Shown piece after piece: positions 44,491 through 56,482 of a stretch of 64,000 nt of DNA (its first letter is position 1; each line of letters begins with the position of its first letter). The stretch lies in the NCBI GenBank assembly GCA_021014325.1, contig CM037459.1, positions 19,820,501-19,884,500 on the forward strand. Direction: 5' to 3'. Position numbers and translations under genes: made by a program. The stretch comes from Plazaster borealis (lineage: Eukaryota > Echinodermata > Asteroidea > Forcipulatida > Labidiasteridae). The notes under the pieces are model-generated. The model ran no database searches and was not told the DNA's origin. It worked only from the letters and a program-made list of their open reading frames with translations.

Positions 44491-45161
44491 GAACATGGTC
44501 CAATCCTGTGACTATCAACCAGGGGCATTGGCTCCCACGTGGAAAATGTACATCTGTATTTTGCCCACAAGTTCGGGGCCCATTTTCAAGATTGGGGTCT
44601 GTCTATTTTACTCATTCTCAGGGAATCAGAGGTGGTTTCATGTTAGATAGGCATAGCTCAACAATTCAATTGAATCCAACTTTATACTATAAGTATGCCA
44701 TCAAAGATAATAGCCACACACAAACAAACTTTTCTGAGAGTCACTGATTTTTAGGAGGAAAACATTTGTTGGCGTTTTCAGTCATCAACACTGAGCCAGG
44801 GGTTGATTTCACAAAGTACTAAGATTCATCTTTAAGATGAGTTGTCAATAGTGATTTGTATTGTGACATTACACTTTGCTTAGCAATAAAGATTAATTTG
44901 CACTTAAGATCAATCTTGGTCTACATGTGCATTTGTAATAAGCCTGTTTACATGAGCAGGAAATGGAACGTTGGAAATATAAACTCTTTCTATGTCAGCA
45001 GACATTCCCCGCAATCAAGAATCAAGATGTAGGGCCTACATTCTAATAATTGACCCAAGTGTAGATTTCTGTCGGATGGGATAAAAAAATATTGGGAAAT
45101 AATTACACTTAAAACCCATTTTCATCAGGATGGGATATATACAGATGCGCTATATAAGAAC
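44491..45161. other. non-coding stretch
   Basis: Nothing recognised. Confidence 0.4.
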
Positions 45162-45318
45162 GGCATGGAGTTTACACAGAGGCTATGGCCTCTATTGCCC
45201 CTCGTCTTGGCCTCGATGCCCCTCCAAAAGTTCCCCATAGACTTAAAGATCTTCCAATGGAAGTGCCCTTTGCAAAATGAAAAATTGCCTTGCCTATTCA
45301 AGGATAAAATTCCAGTTC
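45162..45318 (+). repeat. repeat family F, copy 4
   Basis: ggcatggagtttacacagag, ctctattgcccctcgtcttg, agacttaaagatcttccaat and the end ataaaattccag. Confidence 0.75.
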
Positions 45319-45357
45319 TGCTGCAACCAGTCTTCAATTAATTTCCCTGACCATACT

Positions 45358-45794
45358 GTGGCGTGTCGTGGTCGAGCGGATAAGAACACCGAACTCAAGC
45401 TCTGGTGTTTCTGATCAGCAGAGCATGGGTTCGAATCCCAGTCGTGACACTTGTGTCCTTAAGCAAGACACTTAACCACATGCTTCGTCCTTCGGATGGG
45501 ACGTAAAGCCGTTGGTCCCGTGTGTTGTGTAATGCACGTAAAAGAACCCAGTGCACTTATCGTAAAGAGAAGGGGTTCGCCCCGGTGTTCCTGGTTTGAT
45601 CGGCAGCATATTGCGCCACAGCACCCTGTAAACCATTACATGGTGCTATGTAAAGGAGTAGGTCTCATACTTCAGAAACGTAGCTCAACTATACCTTGCA
45701 GGAAAATACTGAATGTTGAAGGACCTTGAGCGTCACTGAGTGACGGATATGTGCGCTATATAAGAAGCCACTATTATTATTATTATTATTATTA
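45358..45794 (+). mobile_element. SINE family E, most complete copy
   Basis: Head: gcgtgtcgtggtcgagcgga (A box), gaactcaagctctggtg (Leu-like arm), gggttcgaatcccagtcgtg (B box and acceptor side). Body: gtgtccttaagcaagacact, cttcggatgggacgtaaagc, gtaaaagaacccagtgcact, atattgcgccacagcaccct, cattacatggtgctatgtaa, ccttgcaggaaaatactgaa. Tail: gcgctatataagaagccact and ATT units. Total about 437 bp; the best reference for the others. Confidence 0.9.
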
Positions 45795-46423
45795 AAAACA
45801 AGCTCAAAACAAGTAAAAAGGTCGTTTTTCTACAATAAACAAGATGTTGGCCTCTACTTCTCTCAGCAGAAAACAACTCAGGATCAAGTTGTTTATTTAA
45901 CAGGGTGTGCATTTTGTTCTATTGTTTTAGTAGAATGATAATGTTGCGGAATATGGGGGAGGATAATAGGGACTTGGGTCAAACAGGTCAGACGTGCCTC
46001 CCTTTTATAACGTCCTGATGAGAAAATATTACAGCCGTTAAGCTGTAACTTATGAGAAAATATGAGATAAAAGTGGAGTTCAACAAAAGGGGAGTCTAAA
46101 AAGTAGGTCACTGGATGGAGGGCGTTTTCTTTGGCTGGTAGTTTCAACGTGTTAACAAGAAAACCAGCCGCAGATAACATCAAAACGCAGCTTCCCCTGA
46201 AGTTGAAAAGATAACGTGTCTGGAATAAAGTCATTCTCCAGGGACGTTATTCCTGTCAGACCACACTCTCTAGTCTGGTGGCACGTCATTTTTTAGTACA
46301 TTTCTGGTACATTTCAAGCTTTTTAAATGCTTTTATAGTACAATTGTACTTCACCAAATTGGTATTTAAGAATAGAAGCTGTTGTGGGCTGGGTCCTTCT
46401 TTACACTCCCCTACAAAGTGTTG
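45795..46423. other. non-coding stretch
   Basis: No gene recognised. Confidence 0.4.
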
Positions 46424-46564
46424 GCAGGCCTGAAATTTCATCTTTGAGGGCACTTCCATTGAAAAACCTTAAAGTCTATGGGAAAGTTTTGAAGGGGCAC
46501 CAAGGCCAAGACCAGGGGCAACGGAGGCCTTGGCCTTCGTGGCCTCCCTGTAATTCCAGGCCTG
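46424..46564 (-). repeat. repeat family F, copy 5
   Basis: Inverted copy: gcaggcctgaaatttcatct at the left, gtaattccaggcctg at the right; interior gggaaagttttgaaggggca, aggccaagaccaggggcaac. Confidence 0.82.
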
Positions 46565-46743
46565 TGTTGGGTCTATTTTTTGAAAACAAGGGCAAAACTG
46601 ATGCCTCAAGAGACAAGACTTGTTCAAAACAGAAATTGATTTTGAGACTAAGAAAACAGGTTGGTTACCAACAGGATAGTAGATGGGGTATTGGGGTAGA
46701 GTGGTACCATGTAAATGGTGGGCAACGTCAAAGCTTAGGGACT

Positions 46744-47044
46744 GCAGGGCTCAAATTTTTGTGAAAAAACTTGCTGACACAGTATTCAGCGTGCATTCAA
46801 TTGCTTTCATTTGAATAAGACATGTAAGAGAAGATTTAATCTTGTTTGTCTTTCGTATTAAGTATACTTCGTTACTCAACAGAATTAGAAGGTGTTTATC
46901 AGACCCAAAGTCAACATTTGAACATAATTTGTTTTGTTACTACAAAGTGAGGTAATTGTTATTCAATTGAAAAAGACAAGACAGCCAGACTAGTTAATAT
47001 CACTGGCCTTGGGCCTGTGGTCCAGCGTACAATTTGAGCCCTGG
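46744..47044 (+). repeat. repeat family G, copy 3
   Basis: Starts cagggctcaaatttttgtga and ends acaatttgagccctgg, clear inverted ends. Interior caaagtcaacatttgaacat and atcactggccttgggcctgt. Confidence 0.8.
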
Positions 47045-47386
47045 ATCTGGACTGATGGTTCTCAGTCAGGTCTTATGGTCAGATAGACCATGGGTGGACT
47101 GGGGGACACCAGGCGGTAGCTGGGATATATGGTCAGATAGACCATGCGAGCTGGTACCATGTGGACTGGAATTAAGGGTGGTAGCTTAAGAAACAAGGTA
47201 GTAAGTGCCAAGCGGGAGGGGGTGGGGGCCAAAAGATTGTAGTTAGGGGGACAGGTTGTACACGTACATTGGTAACATGGTGGTATGGGATAGGATGGTG
47301 GCTGGGGGACAGGAACAGGTGGTGGTGGTCAGCTAGACTGGGGCGGAGGACGGTAGAAGGGGGTACCTGGGGAGGAGAAAGGGTGC
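47045..47386 (+). repeat. G-rich degenerate repeat region
   Basis: Loosely repeated ggtcagatagaccatg (47080 and 47129) and gggggacaggnnnngg blocks. ggtggtggtggtcagctaga near 47309. No frame with protein similarity. Confidence 0.5.
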
Positions 47387-47661
47387 AGGGTTCTGCCCAT
47401 GCACAAGCTAGCGTATCGGGCCGATTTGCGTGCCTATACGCACAAATTTCGGCCGATACAGGGGGAAAAAAGAACATCAAGGGGAAGAGAAAACCATAGA
47501 ATGCTCCAGATTGCACAGCAGTGCTTTTAAAACCAAGATTTATAAACACCAAGTAGAAAACATTCCGAATACCTTGTTTCAATTCAGCGTGCTTTGGCCA
47601 AATCTAAAATTTGAGTCCAGAATGCCCCACAGTTCTGAAGAAAAAAAACGGGGAGAACCCT
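47387..47661 (+). repeat. repeat family H, copy 3
   Basis: Starts agggttctgcccatgcacaa and ends cggggagaaccct. Contains agctagcgtatcgggccgat, ttcggccgataca, accaagatttataaacacca and attccgaataccttgtttca. Confidence 0.82.
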
Positions 47662-49063
47662 TGGGTGGTATTTCGGGGGACAGGGTGATTGCTGGGGTAC
47701 ATGATGTTAGTGTTGATAGAGGATCTGCATGATAATGTGTAGAAACACCTGGTCACCCAGTGATGGTCTGCAAGGGGTCTAGCGGTCCCCTTACTTGTTA
47801 CACACATGGTCCGCAAATGCAAATTGGTCATTTCCTGGCCAGGAGATGACACCCAGATTGTAGAAGTTACAGAGTCCATGCTTATGTAACAATGGATTCC
47901 ACTATCATCTGTAGATGTAATGGTCAACTTACAATTACCACAAGCTGCCCTTTGTGTATTGTGGATTAAACTCTATCAAACATTCCATAGAAATAAGGGG
48001 TTTTGAGGAAGTGCAGATGGGGGTTGGACTGGTACCAGCCAGTTCATGTCGAAAGATTCATTCTGAAAAGAGTGCCCAGAAAAACAAGGTGTCAGGATTA
48101 CGGGATGTCCATCATATAGAACAAGAAAAAAGAAAACAAAAGATGAAGAACTACATGGCAGAGACAGTGGGGGGGGGACCCTGAACTGCTGACAGCCCAT
48201 TACAACTGACCTTCTATCAGTAGACAGTGTTGTCACTTGATGATGATGCTGAAAATGATGGTGATGATTGAGGAAGCTTTTAAGATACAAAATAAGGGTT
48301 TTCTGGAACGTGTAAAGGTTTTGCCTTTTAAAGTTGTTTTTCATTCTTAATGATTATTAAAATTTTCTAAAATCTACATGAAGGGAGGGGGAAGGGGAGA
48401 GTACATGGAGAGGAGGTTAATCAATCTGTTCATCTTTTAAAACTTAAAATAAAAAATGTTGGAAATTTATACCAAAAATAAAAGTAGGGTGGGAAAAGGA
48501 TGGTGACTTGCAGGGTAGCACTCAGTACTAAAGCTCAGACACAGAACAAATCTGCTAAAAATGCAAACTGAAGCTATTCATCTTCTCTCTCGGTCTCTCT
48601 TTTTTTCCTTTATGGGTCATGTACAGGTCCTTTTGATTATTTGGGGGTACCGTACATAACGCTTAATAATTCTTTACTTCACCTTGAAATTATTTACAAA
48701 TTTGTACAACCCCCTTAGGACAAGTGTGTTAATCCTTTCATGTTCACCATGTGATGTATAGTACGCACTTTTTTAAACAAAATCCCAAACTGCCATGATT
48801 GATCACAGTGTGTTTTCCACTGTCGGTACAGTGCAACTCTTGGACTATTTTCCTCTCTTGGCTCTGCTGGCAAAATGCCAATTAGAACAGCTGCAAACTT
48901 TTCATGATTTTCTCCGAGTTGTGAAATGGGCTTTAGAATCAGATGTTACCAAAAACATTCAAGGTGGGATCATACTTTGAAAATGACCACCAACCCCCCC
49001 CCCTCGAAGAGAAATTGTGTAATTTGTATCAGAAAGCCTACTTGTTATAATGATGGTAATGGT
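47662..49063. other. non-coding stretch
   Basis: About 1.4 kb of apparently unique sequence with a tgatgatgatg patch at 48237-48270. No protein-like frame; this interval was looked at for CHSY1 exon 2 without success. Confidence 0.4.
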
Positions 49064-49315
49064 AGTAAGTAAGCATCGTTCCAGTTCGAAAGGTCTTCTC
49101 ACAGCGTATTCAGTTCACACAAAGTTCTACGGTCAACGTTCCTTTCAAAATGCTTCACCAAAACTATGGAACTCTCTTCCCAACAATGTCAAAGACTTTA
49201 CCACGCTAGAACAATTTAAATCTAAACTTAAAACCCATCTCTTTAATTACAGAAGCGCATAGAGACTTTATTGTATTATGCGCTATACAAGAACTGCTTA
49301 TTATTATTAATATCC
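49064..49315 (+). pseudogene. non-LTR retrotransposon, 3' end fragment
   Basis: The + frame around 49050-49262 ends in residues FYGQRSFQNASPKLWNSLP then FKSKLKTHLFNY, the usual C-terminal end of CR1/L2/Jockey-like reverse transcriptase polyproteins. Only about 60 codons survive. The 3' flank tgcgctatacaagaactgct with ATT units is typical of these tails. A different lineage from the copy at 39235, judged by the residues. Confidence 0.8.
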
Positions 49316-51428
49316 TGCAAAATTATGTTGTCTGAATTCCCCCCGTTGATTAGAAATCAATTAAAGTATGTCGAAAAATTTGACCCCAAAGATTGCCTGC
49401 AGGCGACTTTTGGAAATTTCAGTGGTGTCCGTTTGAATGCAGTCCGCAATACAGCAAGAGATGCGGATGGTACCCACCGTTAGGTTTGACAGTATTTTCT
49501 TGTTTATCTAAAAAAGAAAAAAAAATCTCAACGTTTCAGTCTGTGAGAATCAACAAGGCCAAATCTATTGTTACGGGATACAAGAGCAAGTAGACTTTAT
49601 TCACTTTTCTTCTTCCAGTAGTGTGTACCGACCTCACAAAAGAGAGAATTGTTGTACAATGTGCTTCCCAACATTTTCTGTTTGCCAAGCGCCAGACTGT
49701 TATCTTTGTGAAAAACAAATCTTTACGTTTCAGTCTGTAAAAATCTGTGGTCAAATCTATTGTTCCACAAGAACAATGCAGAATTGTCCTTTTTAGTCCA
49801 ACACAAGCATTTTTATTTGTAGTATTATTAGCATTATCCCTTTTTATACAATAATCCTTAAACAGCCCAATCTGTAGTATAAAAAGGGCCAAAGGGTCTA
49901 ACAAAGCCCTGCCTTGTGGCCTTCACTACCGACAGGAAAACCTTGAATCGTTTGTAAATTGTAACTTTGAATCAAGCAGTTTACGGAACAAACTACACAA
50001 TAATAGAAGGGCAGTGAGCCATGAGGTGTGACAATAGCTACACTTGTACTAGTGTTATAAATAAGTGAGACTTGTGCATGAAAGTGGATGTAATGTTTAC
50101 TCTTGTAGGGCACAGTATAAACTAACACCATGTGTTTACTTATAGTGCAGTTGACTTAGTACTGCTGAACATACAGATCACATTTATGGCCTTAGATCCT
50201 TGGGGCCTACATTGTTATTTAATGTAACAAAAATGTGGCACACAACTCTACTGACAGTACTGTACTACATTTGTAGCCCAGCTTATTTTTCATCCTGCGC
50301 AGGTTCGAAATTGGAATTGAAGGCCAGAAGTTAGGCCTACAGTCTGTATTTATTAAATGTACACTGCATAATGTTGATGTGGTTTTGGTTGAACAAAGAA
50401 ATTAGCTATGAACAATACAGCTTACACCTGCACCGTTCTCAAAATAAATTTTGTTTTTTTGTTGTGTTTTTTTCTGAAGGTTTTTTTAGGAGGGTAGTTA
50501 TTCTTGCGTGGATATGGATTACTTATTTGTAAAAAAAATTTGTTCTCTGAAATTTAGTTTCGCTGAAAAGAAAATGTTCCCTCTCATTCTCTTTTGAGTG
50601 ATAACAAGTCAAGCGGAATATGCAAGTTTCCCAGAATATTTGGTACCGTTTAAAAGTTCCGCTCAATGTTATTTCACCCCTTCGTTCTAATACAAATACT
50701 TTACCGGAATTGCCGATTACTGTACGTGCCCTTACACAAAATGAACACATTCAAGCATGCTTAAATAATACTACACTAGGAAGACCTGGGGCATGTTGTG
50801 CACATGAATGCACGCTTTCTTGTTAACTGCATATATTCAGTATTCCCAATTATCCTTTCCCCTGAATAGATTTATTCATTAAAAAAAAATAATACACTTT
50901 AAAAAATAGGTGTGTTTTCAAAAGGATATCCTGTCTATTGCAGGAATTCATGTGATTTACATTGCAAGTGTTGGTGCCCACTAAATTCTTTCCGCTCTGC
51001 ACAGAGGTTACGGTAAATCTCTCAGAAAATAACAGCAAAAAATGAACTCCTAATCTAAAAAGATGCTTACAAAGAAGAAAGAAAACAAAATCACATGACA
51101 TTTTGCTGTACAAAAAATATAAATATTAATGCTGTCTCAAAATCATGAGGGTCCATTTTGATTGAGTATTTCAACAGGCTGCTGTTTGTATAAACCACAT
51201 AATTTGGTACCCCTTTAAAATCCTGTTAGGGGAAAACAAGCTGTTATTGTTGGTGCGATGACAACCCTTGTCTCTTATAATGTGTATGCTTGCTTTTTAC
51301 TTCCTTTTTAATACATGCTTGGAAAGCCATTACAAAAATAAACATTGGAAAAACATGCAACATGAATAGAAAGTTACAAATCTTGACCTAACCCCTAAAT
51401 GTTCACCATTTTTACAAGACAAACAGAG
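49316..51428. other. non-coding stretch with a diverged direct repeat
   Basis: About 2.1 kb without a gene. acgtttcagtctgtgagaat and ccaaatctattgtta (49530-49573) recur as acgtttcagtctgtaaaaat and tcaaatctattgttc (49723-49765), a spacing of about 193 bp. Confidence 0.45.
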
Positions 51429-51592
51429 GCAGGCACCGATACTTCACGGAGGCAACGGAGGCCAATGCCTCCCAGCAGTCTGTTGCCCCTGGTCATTGCC
51501 TCGGTGCCCCTTGAAATGTGCCAACAGAAATTTACAATTTCCTCATAGAGGCAAGGGAAAAAACAACTTGGTTCCCTTGCCCTTTCAAAAAA
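51429..51592 (+). repeat. repeat family F, copy 6
   Basis: caggcaccgatacttcacgg, gttgcccctggtcattgcct, ccttgaaatgtgccaacag and ccttgccctttcaaaaaac. Confidence 0.72.
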
Positions 51593-51602
51593 CTAAGCAT
51601 CT

Positions 51603-51771
51603 GGGCCCAATTTCATAAAGCTGTTTAGCAGAAAATTCTGCTCAGAAAATTTATTTGCTAAGCATGAAATGAGTGGGTTACCAGTCACAGCAATGGTACA
51701 TGGTATTTTAGCTGGTAACCTATTTTTGCAAGAGTTTTCTGTGCTTAGCAAGTTTTTATGAAATTGCACCC
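51603..51771. repeat. MITE family A, copy 9
   Basis: Starts gggcccaatttcataaagct and ends tttttatgaaattgcaccc. Interior ggttaccagtcacagcaatg resembles copy 2 more than copy 1. Confidence 0.82.
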
Positions 51772-52547
51772 AGGCCTGCAGAGGATCACTAAAGACACCA
51801 TAACTCAAAAGAGAAAATTTAGTGTGATCTTAACCTTTACCCCCGGGCATTTTTTTACCACCACTTCACCATTTCTGAAACCAAACTACATTCCAACACT
51901 ATACTGATGAGGTAAAAGCCAACCACTAATGATATCGGCGTTCTTTGTGTCAGCACTGAGATACACAAGGTAAGTTTCGTTTAGCCTGCAGTTTAAAATT
52001 GGAAGACTTTTGGGGATGCAGGGTTCAAGTGTTAAGGGGGGGGCACAAAGTTTGTAGCCACAAACTTGTAATTTGTAAGTCACTGACCCGTTGGAGGACA
52101 GAGGTTTGGACTTTAAACCTTATAATAAAAATCTCTACATAAAAATAGTCACAAATAAGAAAACAAAAATAACATTTTTCATTACTGGACTAATTTTAAC
52201 CTTGTGATGGTTTTGGGTTTATTTCAAGCTCTGGGGCTTTGTTGTTAATAAATGGCCCTAAACAAGTAATTGTACAATACATTTTGGAATAATTTGCTTT
52301 AAGTTTTTAGTTCTTTCATTTGTTCATGTTTTTATTTTTTTGTTTTAAATGTTTCATTGTTTATCTTACTTCGTTGTTTGGAGGTTGGTTGGGTGTCATC
52401 AGAATAGGATATCTTTTGACATTTTTATTCTATTTCCAGTTACCTAAGGAACTCGGGAAATCCTGCAACGGTTAAAACATACAAATTCAAGTTTCAGTGT
52501 TTTATCATTTGAAGAAGAAAACAAATTAATGAATAAATTATACAAAC
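51772..52547 (-). other. start of CHSY1-like intron 1
   Basis: Intron sequence immediately after the first coding exon (reading leftwards). The donor GAG|gtttgt lies at its right-hand edge. No exon-like frame continues the protein here. Confidence 0.6.
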
Positions 52548-53348
52548 CTCATAAGCCCATGTGCAATCAATCTCAGCGAATTTCTTGATGCATCTCCCGA
52601 CTTCTACATCTTCATGGATGCTCCACATATTCTTGAGGCAGTAACTTATATGCGGCACAACCAGGCGTAGAGTTTCCCTGCTAAAAATCATTCCGGGCCC
52701 ACCCATACAAAAATTGTCCCCTGTTTCCAAGTTCAAGAGACCAAGTTCTTCTTGCTTTCCAAGTCCTGCCTGGCCGATGAACAGGCGCTGGCTGCTGTTG
52801 ATGGAACGGAGAAAAGTTTCCAACTTGTCGCCCCGCACGTACACGTCGTCATCGGCGCGCATAAACCACTCAAACTTATCGATGAAATGATCGTGCATGT
52901 ATTTGAGCAGGAGAAAAGATTTTTTCTGAGGTGGGTAGGAGTCGTCAACCCCTTGAAGTCTCACGAGCGGGAGGTTGAGTCCAGGCTCCATGTACGACGT
53001 ACCACTTGAGAAAAAACCCACTTTGCCTGGGATTGTCCTTGCCCAAGTCCGATTACCAGCCACTGCTCGTGTTGTGAGATATTTCTCTGCCGTCATAACA
53101 CCAACATAAATTAAATTCTTTGGTGGTGAGGGGGGCACCGTGGAGTCCTGTGGTGCCGCCCTGGGATTTACAGCTGCATTACATTTTGTATTTGCCATTG
53201 CTATCCTACCCATGGCATCGGCCTCCAGGTCCAAACCCTGGCGAACACGGAGCCATGTTGCTAACATAAAACCCAGGATCAGGCTCAGGAGCAGTGTACC
53301 CAGTTCCCGTCTTCCTGTTATGCGGCCCACTATGCGACGAAGGGACAT
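52548..53348 (-). CDS. CHSY1: chondroitin sulfate synthase 1-like, first coding exon
   Basis: The exon encodes residues 1-267. Family role: a Golgi enzyme that polymerises chondroitin by adding GlcUA and GalNAc alternately. Seen: short cytosolic start, a membrane segment at about residues 17-34 (type II anchor), a stem, then the GT31 (fringe-like) beta-1,3-glucuronosyltransferase domain. It has YVGVMTAEKYLTTRAV (81-96), GVDDSYPPQKKSF (133-145), the metal-binding RADDDVY (164-170), NFCMGGPGMIFSRE (212-225) and HEDVEVGRC (245-253). Possible N-glycosylation at N99 and N184. The start is supported by a good context (cagccATGtcc) and an in-frame TAA three codons upstream. The frame leaves homology after WAYE, at donor GAG|gtttgt (52541-52550, phase 0). 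The C-terminal GalNAc-transferase half is not in this exon. CHSY3 is the only close alternative; invertebrates usually have one gene for both. Confidence 0.95.
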
Positions 53349-54130
53349 GGCTGGTTACCTCTCGCCTGGGCAGAGGATTCAAAACACCGCCTCCACGTCG
53401 GCACAGTTCACGGGGTTCACGTCGTCCACACACAGTCCCAAAAACAGCAACATTCACACACCGGTTTGAAGCTCGAACTAAACCCCCGTAGCTTCGTCGT
53501 CACCTAGACATCACATACGTGTTGAGAACCAACATTGTTTTTACACTAATTTCACGGCAGAACAAAATATGGAAAGTCTACGCTACTCAAACGATCGTTT
53601 TCCGGGGTTTTACTGTAACAACACGCTGTCCGCCGTCGATCGTCTACATACAACAACTCAATACACGCTCGTCGCTACGGTATTTCGTATACTTCAATAC
53701 TTCTGTTTAGTTTGCAAAAGTTTGTAGTATTTGTACGGACGGTTTGCAGCGTTCGTAAACAAGGAACATCTCGTAAAATTCCCTACCTGTGTCGCTGATA
53801 TCAAACAGAATCGTAGTTCCACCAGTGTCATCCGAACTATTGTCCTTTCCAGTCATCAATAGGAGCCGTTTTCCCACCGAAGTGTGCCGTTTTCTTTCGC
53901 ACCGGCCGCTACTTTTAGTGAGCTGCTGACATCCATTCAAAAAACTCAGCCAACCCCACCGCGTATTACATTGCAATCAATACAGCCGGCCAGAGCAGCA
54001 GCACATGCCCATAACATCCTACACATTACATCCACATCCTGCGGCATACTCATGAGAAAGTTTATCAGAAGAAAACCCTGTGGATGTTCCATACCGTAAC
54101 ACACATTTTACAGAAGGTTACCTGACTACT
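53349..54130 (-). promoter_or_regulatory. CHSY1-like 5' leader and presumed promoter
   Basis: Immediately upstream of the start codon. CpG dinucleotides are more frequent than in the presumed intron (cgtcgt, tcgatcgtc, cgctcgtcgctacgg) and no mobile element was recognised. An in-frame TAA at 53355-53357 ends any N-terminal extension. A donor-like CACAG|gtaggg at 53787 and an acceptor-like gatgtctag near 53507 would allow a spliced leader, which is inference. The transcription start cannot be placed. Confidence 0.5.
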
Positions 54131-54422
54131 TACGCGTGGCACTGAGTGGGGATTGTATGCTGCCCTCTATTTTTGCCGGAAATCATCAGGAATTCACCAC
54201 AAAATGATTTGTTTACAGATCTTTTTCTTTTTTAATAATACGCTTTGCTTTTCTTTAAAAAATAACCCCATCAAAACCCTTGATTTGATGCAAAGACAAC
54301 GAATAACGTGATATAGATAAATATAACAAATTTGTTATGTTGGTAATTAAAAAACAAACTTTTATTATTATTAATCATTTTTCTCCATTCACAGCTGACT
54401 TCCGATGTTTTACAATAAAGAG

Positions 54423-54566
54423 CAGGCCTGGAATTACACGGAGGCCATTGCCTCTGTTGCCCCTGGGTCTTGGCCTTATTGCCCCTTCAAAAGATTTTCC
54501 GATGGAAGTGCCCTTTGCAAATGGAAAAAGGCCTTGCCCTCTCGAACATGAAGTTCCAGGACTGGA
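54423..54566 (+). repeat. repeat family F, copy 7
   Basis: Starts caggcctggaattacacgga and ends gaagttccaggactgg. Interior ctctgttgcccctgggtctt and ttccgatggaagtgcccttt. Confidence 0.85.
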
Positions 54567-56089
54567 AGAGAAGTAATTATTGGTCACGCATACCAAAAAC
54601 ACAATACTGAACTACCAAAATGTATTTTCCTACGCGCTCACCCCTCATTTATATTAAACAACGATACCGACAATAGTTAATGCCTGAGAATACATTTACA
54701 ATAAAAAAGAGTTTCCGGTCCCGGACTCTTAAAGGCTTCAAAGTGTTTATGCTAATGATTATTGAATAATAATTTGAAACAATTCGTCTATCAACATTGC
54801 AATAAATTAGCTCTTACATAGACAAGTGTTGTTCCATTATGAGCTATTATACTTACACACTTGAAATAAGCTGTTTTTCATTGATATTATTAACAAAAAG
54901 GACGGACACTAAAGCAAAAGGGTATTAATTTAAACATTCTCTATGATTTAACGTATCTTGCAAATAATCAAGGATACGAAGTTTTACATTCGAGCGCAGC
55001 GGCTCCAATTATTGAGGCACGCCGTGCCCCTGGTGCCCCCCCCCCCCCCATTTAAAATAATTATTGACCTTTGAGCAGTGTTGGAGTCAAGACCTCAAAG
55101 TCCGAGACCGAGACCTCCAAAAGTGCCTTGTGAATGAAAAAAATTAACAGACGTTTTAAAACTAGTGTCATTTGGCGTTAGGCTACTATTTAAATATAAA
55201 CAGCATGCAATTCAAACCAACAAGTAGGCCCACTTGTATAGGCTATCGCACTTCACAAAGTGAAGTGCATGCTAACAGGTAAGCAATAATTAGGAGGCAA
55301 CTTGGCCCGGGATAAGCCAAGGCTTGTAGCGGCTTGCCTTTGAAAATGTATTAAAGAAATCATACATAAGTGCACTAAATAAACCTAATCCAAACACCAA
55401 ACAAAATCTACAAAGAGAGGGACAGACAAAACACAGACAGCTATTGAAAATGGAAACGACAAGAGTACGAAAACTAATACGTGCAGTATAATAGGGTAGA
55501 GAGAAACGAAAAGAAACTATGTCACATAATGGGAAATGAGTGACTTTTTATAAAATTTTTATTTTAACGGACTTTTTGAAGAAAAATGCAAAACAAACGT
55601 TAACTAGAGCTAGAGTTTTCATTGCCCAGAAGTGCCCCAAGACAAAAATGGAGCACCACAAAAACTTATTTTCTGTTTGTACAGGAATACCAGTAGGCCT
55701 AGTGCATGACACCAAAAAGTTGGAAATAGTATAACAACTTGCAGTAGAATTAAAGTAAATCTAAATGCAAGTAGGTCGATCATTAGCAGCTCGAATCATT
55801 TCACAGTCCAGTTGTAGGCTGGTAAAACAAGTTTTACAAAAACTTTAACAATCGGCCTACACGTTCCTTGCAAGAATTTTAAAAAGAAAATGCATAAACT
55901 GTGCGATATTCATGTCAAGACTTTTTGTTATAATCTCAAATTTAACTTCACTTAAGAATTACTGTGACGAGAGTATCGAATATTTCTTCTTTTTCCTTCG
56001 ACTTGTGAACTTTTTTTAAAAGAGGGAATATTTGACAGAACTATACTGATGACGGAATAAATTAATTTGAATGTTATTGGCGTTGTTTT
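54567..56089. other. intergenic stretch
   Basis: About 1.5 kb, AT-rich. cttcacaaagtgaag near 55251 is a short palindrome. A gagtcaagacctc / gagaccgagacctc patch lies near 55085-55115. No gene recognised. Confidence 0.45.
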
Positions 56090-56482
56090 TAAAGGGTCTG
56101 TGTACGTTTTGTAATGACCCTGAAATTTAATGGCAATAAAAACTTACTTGGTAAGAAGTACAGCAGCTTTGGATAGTATAATGCATTTTGAGAAACTTTT
56201 CACTTAGAAGTACTGCAGAATATGGAAAAAGTTAAACAAAATTATCCCCAAAAATTTGAATCTGAGAAGCGTTAATGACAGTAACATTTCTCAGATTGTG
56301 TATTCCAATTGCAGATAACTGCGTGGACATAACCTCTCCAGATTTTCGGCAATATCTCAAAAACGCTAACACCTTTTGAAATGAAATTTCCACAGGTTAG
56401 TTTTATGGTATATATATCTACAACTATATAGGATTGAAACAAACAGTGGGTTCCAATTACCAAATAGTATAAAATCCCTCTA
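56090..56482 (+). repeat. TTAA-type MITE family C, copy 9
   Basis: From taaagggtctgtgtacgttt to ccaaatagtataaaatccct. Contains aaacttacttggtaagaagt, gcgttaatgacagtaacatt and cacaggttagttttatggta. The only C copy seen outside the presumed CHSY1 intron. Confidence 0.86.

Noticed and set aside
52733..53469. Other frames over the CHSY1-like exon
   Set aside because: Overlap a frame with clear glycosyltransferase motifs; no independent similarity.
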